Assembly: GCA_021155195.1 (NCBI GenBank)
Contig: JAJNPV010000037.1
Span: forward strand, 62,001-126,000
Origin: Ohtaekwangia sp.
Lineage (GTDB): Bacteria; Bacteroidota; Bacteroidia; Cytophagales; Cyclobacteriaceae
Reading direction: 5' to 3'
Length of the DNA stretch: 64,000 nt
Under the pieces are notes generated by a model, which was given only the letters and a program-made list of their open reading frames with translations, was not told the DNA's origin and did no database searches. Made by a program: the position numbers and the translations under genes. Positions 18,601 to 26,098 of this stretch are shown in pieces. Within the stretch, counting starts at the first letter, position 1; each line of letters begins with the position of its first letter.

Positions 18601-19075
18601 GTTCCGAAATAATCTTAAATCGATTTTTATCTTTTTCAAGATCACGCAACAGTTCTTTGGTTTTTTTATCCCTTTGAACAATCTCAGTAATATCCTCCCA
18701 AACCCCAAACACTCGAGTAGCCGTACCTTTTGCATTTCGAATAATGCTTATTTTATCCCGGATATTACACCACTTACCATCTGCTGCTCTAAATCTAAAT
18801 TCACGTACATAAGTCTTAATAGATGGATCAGCCAATGACTCATAGAATTTCTTTGAGGTTTTTTCGTGGCCTTTTGGGTGAATATTATCGTGAAAGAATT
18901 GCTCACTATTATCAACAGGAAGACCGAATTTTTCACGGTTTGCTTTAGATGCTAGCCAAAAAATTTTATCCGTTTTGAGGTCTCGCACCCAGGTTATTTC
19001 AGAAGAAACTTCAATAATGGAGTTGAATAACTCCGGATCGAATGGAAATTTCTCGCTGGTTGATTTGGAGCGCAT
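15653..19075 (-). CDS. Soluble histidine kinase with about seven PAS domains (LytS-type catalytic core)
   Basis: This 1140-residue protein has no membrane segment. PAS-like domains occupy about residues 20-135, 155-270, 330-440, 450-560, 568-680, 690-800 and 808-920. The fourth to sixth are close repeats of one another (GSPDLMILI, GSPDAMMLI and SPDLMLII openings). The catalytic core has His947 in RSVMNPHFFFN, an N-box at IQPYVENAIIHGL and a G-box at DNGIGRE, and is closely related to the core of the convergent membrane kinase. It has no response regulator of its own and probably signals to the single LytTR regulator next door. The many PAS domains suggest integration of several cytoplasmic cues. 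Confidence 0.9.
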   Translation of the reverse strand: MRSKSTSEKFPFDPELFNSIIEVSSEITWVRDLKTDKIFWLASKANREKFGLPVDNSEQFFHDNIHPKGHEKTSKKFYESLADPSIKTYVREFRFRAADGKWCNIRDKISIIRNAKGTATRVFGVWEDITEIVQRDKKTKELLRDLEKDKNRFKIISELSNAVMWEEDIKSGRLYWTAGTKTLLDFGLTNENYTVNDWVNHIHPDDFERSADRFKNALLSSDGIYNDEYRVIKSDGSTAYVVDRGMIIRDKEKNPIRAIGGWVDVTRERMHEQKIAQTLVAQLNLNQQLAKREEELATSEEELRRVNASLLANNKNLTERDQIISRLQSLAKIGHWIFDPIKGKFTFSDEIYQIHEIDTSYPIENPEDILQFYDGPSRIIITDLIEQAYAGKLDPFDIILKIQTPMGYQKWARVCGWPAEGDPRIFGLTYDITYSKEAEGRLKSSEHKFSNTFHGSPDLMILIQKDDWVIIDINNKIFSTLNYTREELLGNCVKDFPLFAHLSDSQYFFTQIDATGSIEMEAELKRKNGATIQALLSLNTLLIEGRPHVLAVIKDITSRKSAEEKFSKIFYGSPDAMMLIRKSDMVMVDVNEKSFPLLGYTKVEFLGKPIWNFDVFVHSNERDDFWNRFNRNLRADIETTWKKKNGQHVQVMLSMEQLEIGGVEHIIAMVKDISDRKLAEERFIKAFNLSPDLMLIIRERDLVLIECNKNVEVFSGYKREEVIGKSSIDFTLWAIVKDREDFNEEYFGKGNAVFMESEFLRKDGTKFNGNISAKRISLQGEDHMLVVVRDITERKIVEQKILESEANLYAVINNTNLIVWSVDRELKIIKANRPFEEYVRARYKTGVIPGERMILADVSLAEQLKNIWSPRYERVLKGEKYQIVENYDGRSVEFSLSPIIEGAQIIGVVVFANDITERVKQDQDLKNALNKVVEFKLIALRSVMNPHFFFNALSSIQYFIAQNDRKNAIDYLSTFSRLVRGILEHSVSNTIKLTEEIEQLKNYIALERLRFEEKFDSHFEIDERLDLKGTEIPSLLIQPYVENAIIHGLYNKRESGTLKISIQKESDAILFEVLDNGIGREAAREFRDKNMVGRKSLGTAITEERLSLINNQYKVSIEVIDLFDENNKPAGTCVKIWLKN

Positions 19076-19285
19076 ACTTATTTTTTTTTAAATATCGAAT
19101 GTTAATTGGCTACATCCAATAACAAAAAGACCACAATCAGGTAATCTAAATTTTTAAACAGATTTTAAGTTGTTACCTGAAGAATTAAGCTCACTAGATC
19201 AGTTCGTAGACTACCCATTCGAAGGTCTTCTGCATATTTGTTGAAGAGAAGCCAGTTTGCTTAAATGGGTACCTTATAAAATAAA

Positions 19286-19519
19286 CTAAAGTACAGGTTC
19301 AAAAAAAATATCTAGGTGTGCGTTCAGCGCTCGCGCATCTTCTTTTGTTCCAATTGCTCTTGCGCCAGCCATGTTCCATCGGTCGTGATTCCATTTACGT
19401 TGTGCTGAGATTTCCATCCGCTCACATCCTGTACTAATCCTCATGTAAATTTGGAATTCTTTTTTTGTATGATTTTTCGGTCTCTTGAAATAGAAAAGCA
19501 AGTTGAATCTGTTGTTCAT
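19286..19519 (-). pseudogene. Tyrosine recombinase N-terminal fragment (Arm DNA-binding domain)
   Basis: From the ATG at 19519 the frame encodes 77 residues that read like the Arm DNA-binding domain of Bacteroidota tyrosine integrases: FYFKRPKN, then EFQIYMRIST, a basic EISAQRKWNHDRW stretch and ARALNAHLDIFF. The frame then stops. The core-binding and catalytic domains with the RHRY residues are absent from the downstream 200 bp, so this is a truncated relic. A longer frame from 19573 adds 18 unlikely residues. It marks the left side of the accessory island and suggests that the island, or part of it, once arrived by integration. Confidence 0.7.
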
Positions 19520-20013
19520 AGCAATGATGGTTAAGCATTTAATAAATCTATGAAAGCAGTCATCCGACTTCAAAATGTTTAGCCATTTAAAAACTTGAAT
19601 ATCAATTCGTTATAAGCATTCTGGTGAGCCTTTTTGTTTGGATTTCAGAATACTCACCAGTTAACTCACCAACAAATTGGTATTTGCTGAATATTTTGAT
19701 AAGTCTCTAAAAGCAAAAAGCCTGAAATCATTCGATTTGCAGGCTTTTGTATTGTTTTGTATTGATATTGGCAGAGGAGGAGGGAGTTTGCATTTTAATA
19801 TAACATCCTCATTCTCAAATATTTTTATGCTTTTCCAAATACTGGTACCCCAATGGAGTACTCAGTTCAAAATCAAGTAATCTAAATGATCCCTTGTTAT
19901 TATAAAGATACTGAATTCATTCAGGTTTACAAAGTGAACATGTTGTTTTAATGTTAGGGTCTTGAGAATAATTTCTATTCACTTTGAAATCATTTTCTGC
20001 GCGAGTCATTTGA
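19520..20013. other. Intergenic stretch with one hairpin and no gene
   Basis: About 490 bp between the integrase relic and the DUF6922 gene. It contains repeated short words (actcaccag / aactcacc near 19660-19670) and the hairpin listed separately. No convincing coding potential was seen. Short frames here lack recognisable features. No tRNA or clear attachment site was identified. Confidence 0.4.
19716..19748. terminator. Bidirectional-looking terminator hairpin
   Basis: The arms AAAAGCCTG and CAGGCTTTT are separated by a 15-base loop. The A-rich 5' side and U-rich 3' side make it suitable for either strand. It lies in the gap upstream of the integrase relic and could have terminated transcription from either flank. 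Confidence 0.6.
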
Positions 20014-20331
20014 TCAAATCCAATGTTGTGGTGTCGATTGTTTCCGTGAAAAGCATAATAGATCTTCGGCCTTAAGATTATAGTAATTACAAACGTCATC
20101 TATGGAATAATCCGGAAGGAATACTATTTCGTTTTTTAGCGCATTAACGATTTTTTCTTCACCGTAGAAGCGAGTGATTTCCAACCAGTCAGCGTTATCA
20201 CCCCGTTCGATGATCCGGGCTATAATTGTTTTGTAACTCTTTCTCCAATCAATCTTTCCAAAATCGAAATCCCAAAACCATCTGTGGTCTACGTTTGGTC
20301 TGTCAATATGTATTGGTATTACCACACTCAA
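20014..20331 (-). CDS. DUF6922-like small protein
   Basis: This 105-residue protein contains the typical DUF6922 pattern: a WFWDFDFGKIDWRKSY opening, then IIARIIERGDNADWLEI and RFYGEEKIVNAL, and a short helical end. Family members are small cytosolic proteins found widely in Bacteroidota, often beside nucleotidyltransferase or toxin-like genes. Function is not known. It stands alone here between the integrase relic and a divergent membrane protein gene. The last residues (KQSTPQHWI) are less typical and may be altered by decay. Confidence 0.65.
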   Translation of the reverse strand: MSVVIPIHIDRPNVDHRWFWDFDFGKIDWRKSYKTIIARIIERGDNADWLEITRFYGEEKIVNALKNEIVFLPDYSIDDVCNYYNLKAEDLLCFSRKQSTPQHWI

Positions 20332-20461
20332 AGGTAGGAATTATGATTAGGCGTGCTCCGGAGATTAACTTAAAAAGTCAGCAAAAAATATTTTTAGAAT
20401 CAAAAAAATGACAATTGTTCATGTAACTTTGAATTACAAAGTACTTTTAAATATTTATAAA

Positions 20462-20950
20462 ATGAATAGTCCTCAATCAATTCAGAAGATCCGAATTCTA
20501 ATTCTATTTTTTATGATTGCCCTGGTTATAAGTGGTCTAACAGCTCTTCCATTAGAATACGAATTGGGAGTGATGCAGTCTATTTTATTAAAAAGTGGGT
20601 TCGACAATTCATTTACACAATGGATCGAGTATGTCTATTTGGGTCTTCATAAAACTAATGGGGAATTTCCTTTTATATCCTACGGGACAGACTGGCTGGC
20701 ATTTGCACATTTGATAATCGCGATTGTGTTTATCGGACCTTACCGTGATCCGATTAAAAACATTTGGGTCATTGAGTTTGGGTTGATTGCCTGTCTATGC
20801 ATTTTTCCGTTTGCATTTCTGGCGGGTGCTGCACGTAGTATTCCTTTGTATTGGCGACTGATTGATTGTGCGTTTGGTTTTATTGGTGGACTTATTCTAT
20901 GGAGATGCTACAGTTTAATAAAGAAGCTGGAGATTGAATTGGTAGAATAA
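20462..20950 (+). CDS. Uncharacterised four-TM membrane protein
   Basis: From the ATG at 20462 the frame encodes 162 residues with about four hydrophobic helices (near residues 10-30, 70-90, 98-120 and 130-150). A conserved-looking segment, PFISYGTDWLAFAHLIIA, precedes the second helix. A longer frame from 20408 would add 18 residues without features, so the internal ATG is preferred. No named family is recognised. Similar small membrane proteins of unknown role occur in Bacteroidota. It is not in an evident operon. Confidence 0.6.
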   Translation: MNSPQSIQKIRILILFFMIALVISGLTALPLEYELGVMQSILLKSGFDNSFTQWIEYVYLGLHKTNGEFPFISYGTDWLAFAHLIIAIVFIGPYRDPIKNIWVIEFGLIACLCIFPFAFLAGAARSIPLYWRLIDCAFGFIGGLILWRCYSLIKKLEIELVE

Positions 20951-21217
20951 CTTTCCCCTCGCCTGAAAGTCCTCGAGCATACTGGTCATTAGTTCGAAAA
21001 CGCGTTTTTATATTTCAACTTGCTTAAAAGCCATCGATTTACACCCGAACGGTTAAAATGAACTTCAATTTACATAAAATTATACCCGATAGGGTATAAT
21101 CTGTTACGCCACTCTGAATTAAAAATCAGGGTTTCAGCATTATGGATATTTAATTTTCTCGTTCCAACTTTCAACCCACTCTTCGAGTGATTCTCATAAA
21201 ATTTCTATTGCATTTGA
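20951..21217. other. Intergenic stretch with orphan operator
   Basis: This 267-bp gap between the membrane protein gene and the 3' end of the CBASS operon shows no coding features. Its one clear element is the 22-bp inverted repeat annotated at 21079-21100. Confidence 0.4.
21079..21100. promoter_or_regulatory. HipB/XRE-type palindromic operator
   Basis: The perfect inverted repeat ATTATACCC-GATA-GGGTATAAT has nine-base arms and a four-base centre. The shape TATACCC-N4-GGGTATA is typical of operators bound by HipB/Y4mF-type XRE repressors upstream of hipBA toxin-antitoxin operons. No hipA or hipB gene is nearby in the window, so this is either the relic of a lost module or a site for a repressor encoded elsewhere. 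Confidence 0.5.
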
Positions 21218-21931
21218 CTATTGCTTGGTGAACGGGCGAAACCTTGAATTATTTGTGAAGGGCAACAACTTAAATGCTTTTGAATTCACAATCTCACCGA
21301 TAAAATATTGCAGTTCTGCATTTGTAAACTTTTCAATTGTACGATAGGTATCACGATGACATCTCCTGTATTTCTCTTTGCTTCCGCAAAAGCAAACTGT
21401 TGTTCTGCCCGGTTCTAGACGTTTGCAAACAAATACCAAAAATTCGTAAACTTTGAGTAGATCTGTTGTCCGTAGTAAATCGAAGAAAAATTCCAGCTCC
21501 CCCTGCAAGCCGTGTGACCTTTCCTGAAGAAAGTATCCATGCTTTTCCCTGTATAGCTGATTGAAGAAGTACGGCTTAACTTCCTTCTCGATGAACATTT
21601 GAAGGTTAATGCCCGTTTTACAAAGAAGAATTTCCTCGGGTTGATTTTTCAAACAGCAATGACCATCGCTTTCAAATATATGCCAGTCAATGTTGCGCGG
21701 AATCCTCCCCCCAGTTTCAAAAACGTAAGGAAACCGATACGGATATTCTTCTACTGCATGAATCTCTATGAAATAACTTCCGTGATGTAAACCTTCAGCA
21801 TCTTTGAGTTCAAGCTGTCCGGCAACAACAGGCTTCCCAGCCTGTTCAAGAAATGAAAGACTGGGAAACGCATCGCTGATGCTTATTGCCTCCGCTCTGA
21901 AAAGCGATATGCCATCAACTACTTCACCCAT
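21218..21931 (-). CDS. CBASS E2-like conjugating protein with C-terminal SEC-C motif (type II-short)
   Basis: The N-terminal ~145 residues of this 237-residue protein form an E2-like (UBC) fold: YPYRFPYVFETGGRIPR, then the active-site segment IFESDGHCCLK with Cys92/Cys93. A C-terminal zinc-binding SEC-C motif follows, CFCGSKEKYRRCH at 180-192. There is no E1 domain and no JAB peptidase gene, which fits the E2-only ancillary protein of type II-short CBASS. There the E2 acts on the cyclase and increases its activity. The gene overlaps the cyclase gene by 13 bp and is third in the minus-strand operon. The SEC-C tail is a distinguishing feature whose role is unclear. Confidence 0.85.
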   Translation of the reverse strand: MGEVVDGISLFRAEAISISDAFPSLSFLEQAGKPVVAGQLELKDAEGLHHGSYFIEIHAVEEYPYRFPYVFETGGRIPRNIDWHIFESDGHCCLKNQPEEILLCKTGINLQMFIEKEVKPYFFNQLYREKHGYFLQERSHGLQGELEFFFDLLRTTDLLKVYEFLVFVCKRLEPGRTTVCFCGSKEKYRRCHRDTYRTIEKFTNAELQYFIGEIVNSKAFKLLPFTNNSRFRPFTKQ

Positions 21932-22860
21932 GGTATTGATGTAGCCGCGCCCGTGGCGATACCGATAGATGACAATCGATTTTCATCTTTGTCTTCACCT
22001 TCTGGAAAGCGTTCACCAAGATGCTTTCTCCAAAACTTGCTGGCTTTTAATTGATTAGACTCCTTTAAGGCTTTGTCTGCATCTTCGATAAATTCATTCA
22101 GCGCTGTAAGAAAATTGTTCTTACGCTCTGATGTGTAGTTTGCAAACAAGTCATCTTTCGGTGTGACCGGAACCACGCATTCAAATTTTGAATCGAGGGC
22201 TTTCTTGATTTCTTTCAGTGTGTCCCGCAGCGTAATGTCCTCGCGTTCATTGTACACGATTCTTGCTTTGGCATTGGTAGCAAGGATAGTCATTGAAATT
22301 CCACTTGGCATCTTGTTGCGCTTGTGGTCGCACCATGCTTTCATATCCTTCACACTATTGATAAGCATACCCGTCTTGTCCTTCCGTGCATTGAACCAGT
22401 CCACCATCGCCTTGGGGTCGCTGTCCTCAAATCCATTGTCTTTCACAGCAAGCTGATATTCTTTGCCATCTACTTTGTAGTAAACAGGCATATCAATTTC
22501 ATAGTCGTTTGTGAAAATGTTACGAATGCACTTTTTCCGGTGTTCAGGTTCTGTATCGGTGTAACCCTTCACAGCATCCTTCACCCATTGCTGTAGTGTG
22601 GTTGCTGTTACATCCGGTTCGCGCATAAAATACACGCCATCATCCAGATCACAAATATCATCTTTAGTACGAATCGGGGTTTTCATTTTGTCAGAACCCT
22701 GAACATAAAACTTGGGACTATATCCGGGATGCTTCTCTTTAAAATCCTTTCTGATACGGTCGCGAAGTCCTTTCTTGGAGGTCATCATACGCTCCTTCTT
22801 CTTTGCCGGGATGGATATCTCCTCCTGGAACTTCTTAAATAAGTCATTGCAGTTAGCCAT
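21919..22860 (-). CDS. CD-NTase (DncV-like CBASS cyclase)
   Basis: This 313-residue nucleotidyltransferase has the GS motif QGSDKMKTPIR at 54-64, the metal-binding acidic pair in DLDDGVYF (Asp71, Asp73) and a third carboxylate in YEIDMPVYY (Asp123). This spacing matches DncV-like (clade A) CD-NTases, which make cyclic dinucleotides from ATP or GTP on sensing phage infection. It sits between the patatin effector (5-bp gap) and the E2-like gene (13-bp overlap), which fixes its role as the CBASS signal synthase. The product cannot be read from sequence; cGAMP would fit the patatin effector type. The C-terminus ends SIPWVK, not with glycine. Confidence 0.93.
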   Translation of the reverse strand: MANCNDLFKKFQEEISIPAKKKERMMTSKKGLRDRIRKDFKEKHPGYSPKFYVQGSDKMKTPIRTKDDICDLDDGVYFMREPDVTATTLQQWVKDAVKGYTDTEPEHRKKCIRNIFTNDYEIDMPVYYKVDGKEYQLAVKDNGFEDSDPKAMVDWFNARKDKTGMLINSVKDMKAWCDHKRNKMPSGISMTILATNAKARIVYNEREDITLRDTLKEIKKALDSKFECVVPVTPKDDLFANYTSERKNNFLTALNEFIEDADKALKESNQLKASKFWRKHLGERFPEGEDKDENRLSSIGIATGAATSIPWVK

Positions 22861-22865
22861 ATTGT

Positions 22866-23912
22866 TTACAGTTGTTTTACAGGTTTAAAATCGGGTTTGG
22901 TTTTCGTCAGGAACTGCTGGAATAGTTCAGCCCCGTGTTCTTTATAAGCATTGATCGCAATGTCCTCCAGTTGGGCGAGTTTTGCCGGATTGGTTTCATC
23001 CAAGGCAATGTCTTCACCTTTTCCGAAGACATGTTGTATGCGTTTGTAGTAGAACTTCGGCAGCTCCCCCTCACCGACACCGTTGTTGAGAAACTTGACG
23101 AGGTTATCCGTATTCTGTGATTGGGCACTAAACATCAGATCCACAAGCCTCACTTTCTTGTTCCCCCAATACCAGAAACCAAAGCCTTTATCTGATTTCC
23201 GTTCGGTAAAAAACTTGTGTCCTGTTCCAAGTGACAGAACACGAATGTCAGCCAGTGGCACACCCAACGTATTGTGCGCTTCCACAATCCCAATGTGTGT
23301 TGGATTATTGGCGATAACACCGCCATCAATATTCATCTTTACTTCGACAGGATTAGGTGAATTTATCGGAGTGTATGTAAATGAATGAGGCGGAAAGAAC
23401 ACTGGTGCAGCAGCGCTTGACAGCGCGACATGATGTGTTGGTATCTGGTAGTCCCTGAAAAGTTTCTCGTGATGTGCTGTTTTATACACGTGGGCTTTTC
23501 CCTGTACGGAATTGTAGGTGGGAATGCATACCCTGGTTTTGGTATGTCCCAATCGTGTATCGCCACTCTCGGAGTATTTAGCGAATGCTTCTTTTAAAAG
23601 GTTCCCAAGATACTCACTCGAATACTTTGGCTTAAATAAACCGAATCGGTGCCAACGCTTGTTAAATATTTTATCGGCATGGTTGCGATATAGTTGAAGA
23701 ATTTCCTGCGCAGGCATTCCATGAGCAAGACCAAGTGCAATGATGCCGCCAGTCGAAGTTCCACAGATGAGATCAAAGTAGTCGCACAACTTGGTGTGCT
23801 GATTGCTGCTTCGTGCCAGTTCCTCTTCCAGTTCGCACAGCAATCGTGCGGGGTATATTCCTCGGATACCACCTCCATCAATGGACAGAATTTTAAATGT
23901 TGTTGTTTCCAT
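22866..23912 (-). CDS. capV: Patatin-like phospholipase, CapV-type CBASS effector
   Basis: This 348-residue protein has the patatin hallmarks: glycine-rich oxyanion loop DGGGIRGIY (residues 12-20), nucleophile elbow GTSTGG with Ser53 and catalytic Asp196 in IDGGVIANNP. CapV-type effectors are switched on by the cyclic dinucleotide made by the neighbouring cyclase. They degrade membrane phospholipids and cause abortive infection. It is the first gene of the three-gene operon. A possible 49-residue leader frame (from about 24042) ends inside its start but has no recognisable features. All catalytic residues are intact. Confidence 0.93.
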   Translation of the reverse strand: METTTFKILSIDGGGIRGIYPARLLCELEEELARSSNQHTKLCDYFDLICGTSTGGIIALGLAHGMPAQEILQLYRNHADKIFNKRWHRFGLFKPKYSSEYLGNLLKEAFAKYSESGDTRLGHTKTRVCIPTYNSVQGKAHVYKTAHHEKLFRDYQIPTHHVALSSAAAPVFFPPHSFTYTPINSPNPVEVKMNIDGGVIANNPTHIGIVEAHNTLGVPLADIRVLSLGTGHKFFTERKSDKGFGFWYWGNKKVRLVDLMFSAQSQNTDNLVKFLNNGVGEGELPKFYYKRIQHVFGKGEDIALDETNPAKLAQLEDIAINAYKEHGAELFQQFLTKTKPDFKPVKQL

Positions 23913-24205
23913 CGATTAAAATGTTTGGTGAATTTTCGCTGCCCTCTAGTACCGTTTTTTCCATGACTGAGTCTGCTGTCACAGATGAGCAGCCGTCAGT
24001 TTTTCGGAAAATGTTTTTAATTCGTTGTAAGTCTTTTGCCATAGGCTTTCCTTGTTTAAGGTGTCCTGATGGCAACGGGACCGTTCAGAAATGGCGCAGA
24101 AGCTTTGAATTCAGCCCGGCTGGACTAAATTTGCAAATACAAAAACGCCAGTCATCCCGGTTGGGGATGCCATCTATACCAATAGTACTAATGCGTTTTG
24201 TCAAG

Positions 24206-24231
24206 AGGGCCACTTCCAATGGCCCTTTTTT
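24206..24231 (+). terminator. Rho-independent terminator
   Basis: The stem AGGGCCA / TGGCCCT has a seven-base loop and is followed by a run of six Ts on the plus strand. No intact plus-strand gene precedes it in the 300 bp upstream. It may therefore be left from a lost gene, or insulate the divergent CBASS operon from the following plus-strand defence genes. Confidence 0.7.
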
Positions 24232-24357
24232 AGTTGACAAAATTGGGGAATTATGCTCAAGTGTTGTGCCAATTACCCGGTTTACAGAATAAAGGACATC
24301 TTGTCATAAAAAGTTCCAAATTTATTATTGAAAGGTGATTTTATTAGAAAATAACCG

Positions 24358-24378
24358 CCTGTCATGGTATCTGACAGG
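24358..24378. promoter_or_regulatory. Inverted repeat, possible operator of the XRE-ImmA gene
   Basis: CCTGTCA and TGACAGG flank a seven-base centre. It lies about 110 bp upstream of the XRE-ImmA/IrrE start and just upstream of the candidate promoter. The half-site TGACAG recurs at about 24393. This arrangement suits autoregulation by the XRE domain encoded downstream. Confidence 0.45.
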
Positions 24379-24391
24379 TTTACATACTTAA

Positions 24392-24422
24392 TTGACAGTA
24401 TATACAATAATTACTATTTTTG
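24392..24422 (+). promoter_or_regulatory. Bacteroidota-type promoter candidate
   Basis: TTG at 24392 and TATTTTTG at 24415-24422 are separated by 20 bases and match the Bacteroidota pattern TTG-N19 or so-TAnnTTTG. Transcription would begin near 24429, about 60 bases ahead of the XRE-ImmA/IrrE start codon. Confidence 0.5.
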
Positions 24423-24488
24423 TAAACCAATTCATTGTGTTACCTGTTACATCAATAGTAATATCAAGAACACTAACTATAGAATCCT

Positions 24489-25550
24489 ATGACTCAATTT
24501 GCAGAACGGCTTAAGTCAGCCCGCACCATGGCTGGACTTTCGTTGCAGGATTTGGCCGAAAAACTCCAAAATCGTGTAACCAGGCAGGCTCTTCATAAAT
24601 ACGAGAAGGGTGAGATCATGCCAGATAGTGAAATGGTAGGCCTCTTGTGTGATGCACTCGGGGTACGCCCAGACTATTTTTTCAGAAAGGCGGAGGTCAA
24701 TCTGGAAAAAGTGGAATTCCGTAAACACCAGAAGTTTCCGGTGAAAGAAAAGAAAAGCATCATTGAAAAAACCCGTGATTTTCTGTCGCGCTACATCGAA
24801 CTGGAAGAAATCCTAGGGATTAATACCGCTTTTAAACTCGGCTTTACCATCGATCCTATAAGTTCTAAGGAGGATGTAGAAAATGCAGCAATCGCATTGC
24901 GAAGGCATTGGAAGCTGGGCACTGACCCCATTTTCAACCTTATCGAACTATTAGAGGACAACCATATCAAGGTCATCGAGATCGAAACGGAAGATGACGG
25001 CCTAGAGGGTGTATCCGCCATGGTAAATGGATCAATCCCGGTGATCGTCTTGAACCGCGGAACCGCTCAACGCAAAAAGCCGCTGGACCGGATAAGGTTT
25101 ACGGCCATGCATGAATTGGCGCACGTAATTCTTCCGCTTGATAGTTTTACCGAAAAGGAGAAAGAGAAGTTCTGCCATTATTTTGCTGCTGCCATGCTAT
25201 TGCCGAAAGACATTGTAGCAAAAGAGATAGGTGAAGGACGGTCAAAACTGATGATCCAAGAGTTAGGTGGCTTGAAATTGCAGTACGGTATTTCCATACA
25301 AGCAATAGCTTACCGATTAAAAGACCTGAAAGTAATTTCGGAGTCTTACTTCAAGCAATTCATGTTTATGATGACTCACTTGGGCTACCGTGTGGACGAA
25401 CCCTTCCAGTATCCGGGTTATGAAGAGTCCAATCGGTTTAATCAGCTCCTCTTTAAAGCGCTTGGTGAGGAGTATATCTCTATGAGCAAAGCGGCATCGC
25501 TGAAAAATAAGAAACTGGCAGAATTCAGATCCGAGTACCTTGTGGCATAA
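24489..25550 (+). CDS. XRE helix-turn-helix/ImmA-IrrE metallopeptidase regulator
   Basis: This 353-residue protein has an XRE-type HTH at residues 5-60 (LSLQDLAEKL, then TRQALHKYEKG) and an ImmA/IrrE peptidase domain with zinc motif HELAH at 208-212. A FAAAMLLP helix after it is typical of the family. Such fusions act as regulators that cleave a partner repressor, or as antitoxin-like components. The next gene, a PIN-domain protein, overlaps its stop by one base, which marks a toxin-antitoxin-like or defence pair. The XRE-ImmA protein would be the repressor or antitoxin. Confidence 0.9.
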   Translation: MTQFAERLKSARTMAGLSLQDLAEKLQNRVTRQALHKYEKGEIMPDSEMVGLLCDALGVRPDYFFRKAEVNLEKVEFRKHQKFPVKEKKSIIEKTRDFLSRYIELEEILGINTAFKLGFTIDPISSKEDVENAAIALRRHWKLGTDPIFNLIELLEDNHIKVIEIETEDDGLEGVSAMVNGSIPVIVLNRGTAQRKKPLDRIRFTAMHELAHVILPLDSFTEKEKEKFCHYFAAAMLLPKDIVAKEIGEGRSKLMIQELGGLKLQYGISIQAIAYRLKDLKVISESYFKQFMFMMTHLGYRVDEPFQYPGYEESNRFNQLLFKALGEEYISMSKAASLKNKKLAEFRSEYLVA

Positions 25551-26062
25551 TGAAACTCGTTGTTACCGATGCGTGCATCTTCATCGATGTAATAGAACTC
25601 CAGCTCACGTCTGAGTTTTTCGGACTTGAGCTGGAGATTCATACTACTGTAGATGTCATCAACGAGTTGTTTTCACAACAGCAACAGTTACTTCAGGCGT
25701 ATGAACACGGTGGTGGACTTACTATCCATGTTCTTACCCCGGCAGATCAGGAAGCGATAAGCAACGAGAATTTTCCAAGGGCACTGTCTCCAGAAGATTG
25801 CTCTGTGATTTACATCGCACGAAAACTCAACGCTACCGTACTGAGTAGTGATAAACCTGTACGAACACATGCCCGAAACCTTTCGATTGAGTATCACGGT
25901 ATGTTCTGGATCTTTGATAAATTGGTGGCGGCAAAAATATTGAACGGTGCAACAGCAACGGATAAACTCAAAGTATTAATGGAATCAAATATCATCTATA
26001 AGGGCAATCAAGAGATGGTGAAGGAAGCAGAGAAGAGATTTCGAGTTTGGAGTAAAATATAA
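25550..26062 (+). CDS. PIN-domain nuclease-like protein, putative toxin
   Basis: This 170-residue protein has the PIN-fold acidic pattern: VVTDACIFIDV near the N-terminus, then a central Glu in INELF, LSPEDCSVIYIARKL and LSSDKPVRTHARN toward the C-terminus. PIN domains are metal-dependent RNases, commonly type II toxins. Translation is coupled to the XRE-ImmA gene (TAATG overlap). This COG-like pairing of an ImmA/IrrE regulator with a PIN protein recurs in mobile regions. RNA target unknown. All four acidic positions expected of an active enzyme seem present, but this needs alignment. Confidence 0.82.
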   Translation: MKLVVTDACIFIDVIELQLTSEFFGLELEIHTTVDVINELFSQQQQLLQAYEHGGGLTIHVLTPADQEAISNENFPRALSPEDCSVIYIARKLNATVLSSDKPVRTHARNLSIEYHGMFWIFDKLVAAKILNGATATDKLKVLMESNIIYKGNQEMVKEAEKRFRVWSKI

Positions 26063-26098
26063 ATCCGGTCTATCAGCCTGTGAATTGTACACTAAAAC

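Noticed and set aside
19677..19880. 67-residue plus-strand frame
   Set aside because: It spans a terminator hairpin, has low-complexity composition and no recognisable features.
23893..24075. 60-residue minus-strand frame upstream of the patatin gene
   Set aside because: Its end overlaps the capV start and composition is not protein-like. A leader peptide cannot be excluded but is not supported.
24060..24200. Possible tRNA 3' end or attachment site between the CBASS operon and the XRE-ImmA gene
   Set aside because: No cloverleaf or T-loop sequence could be built; only a terminator is supported.
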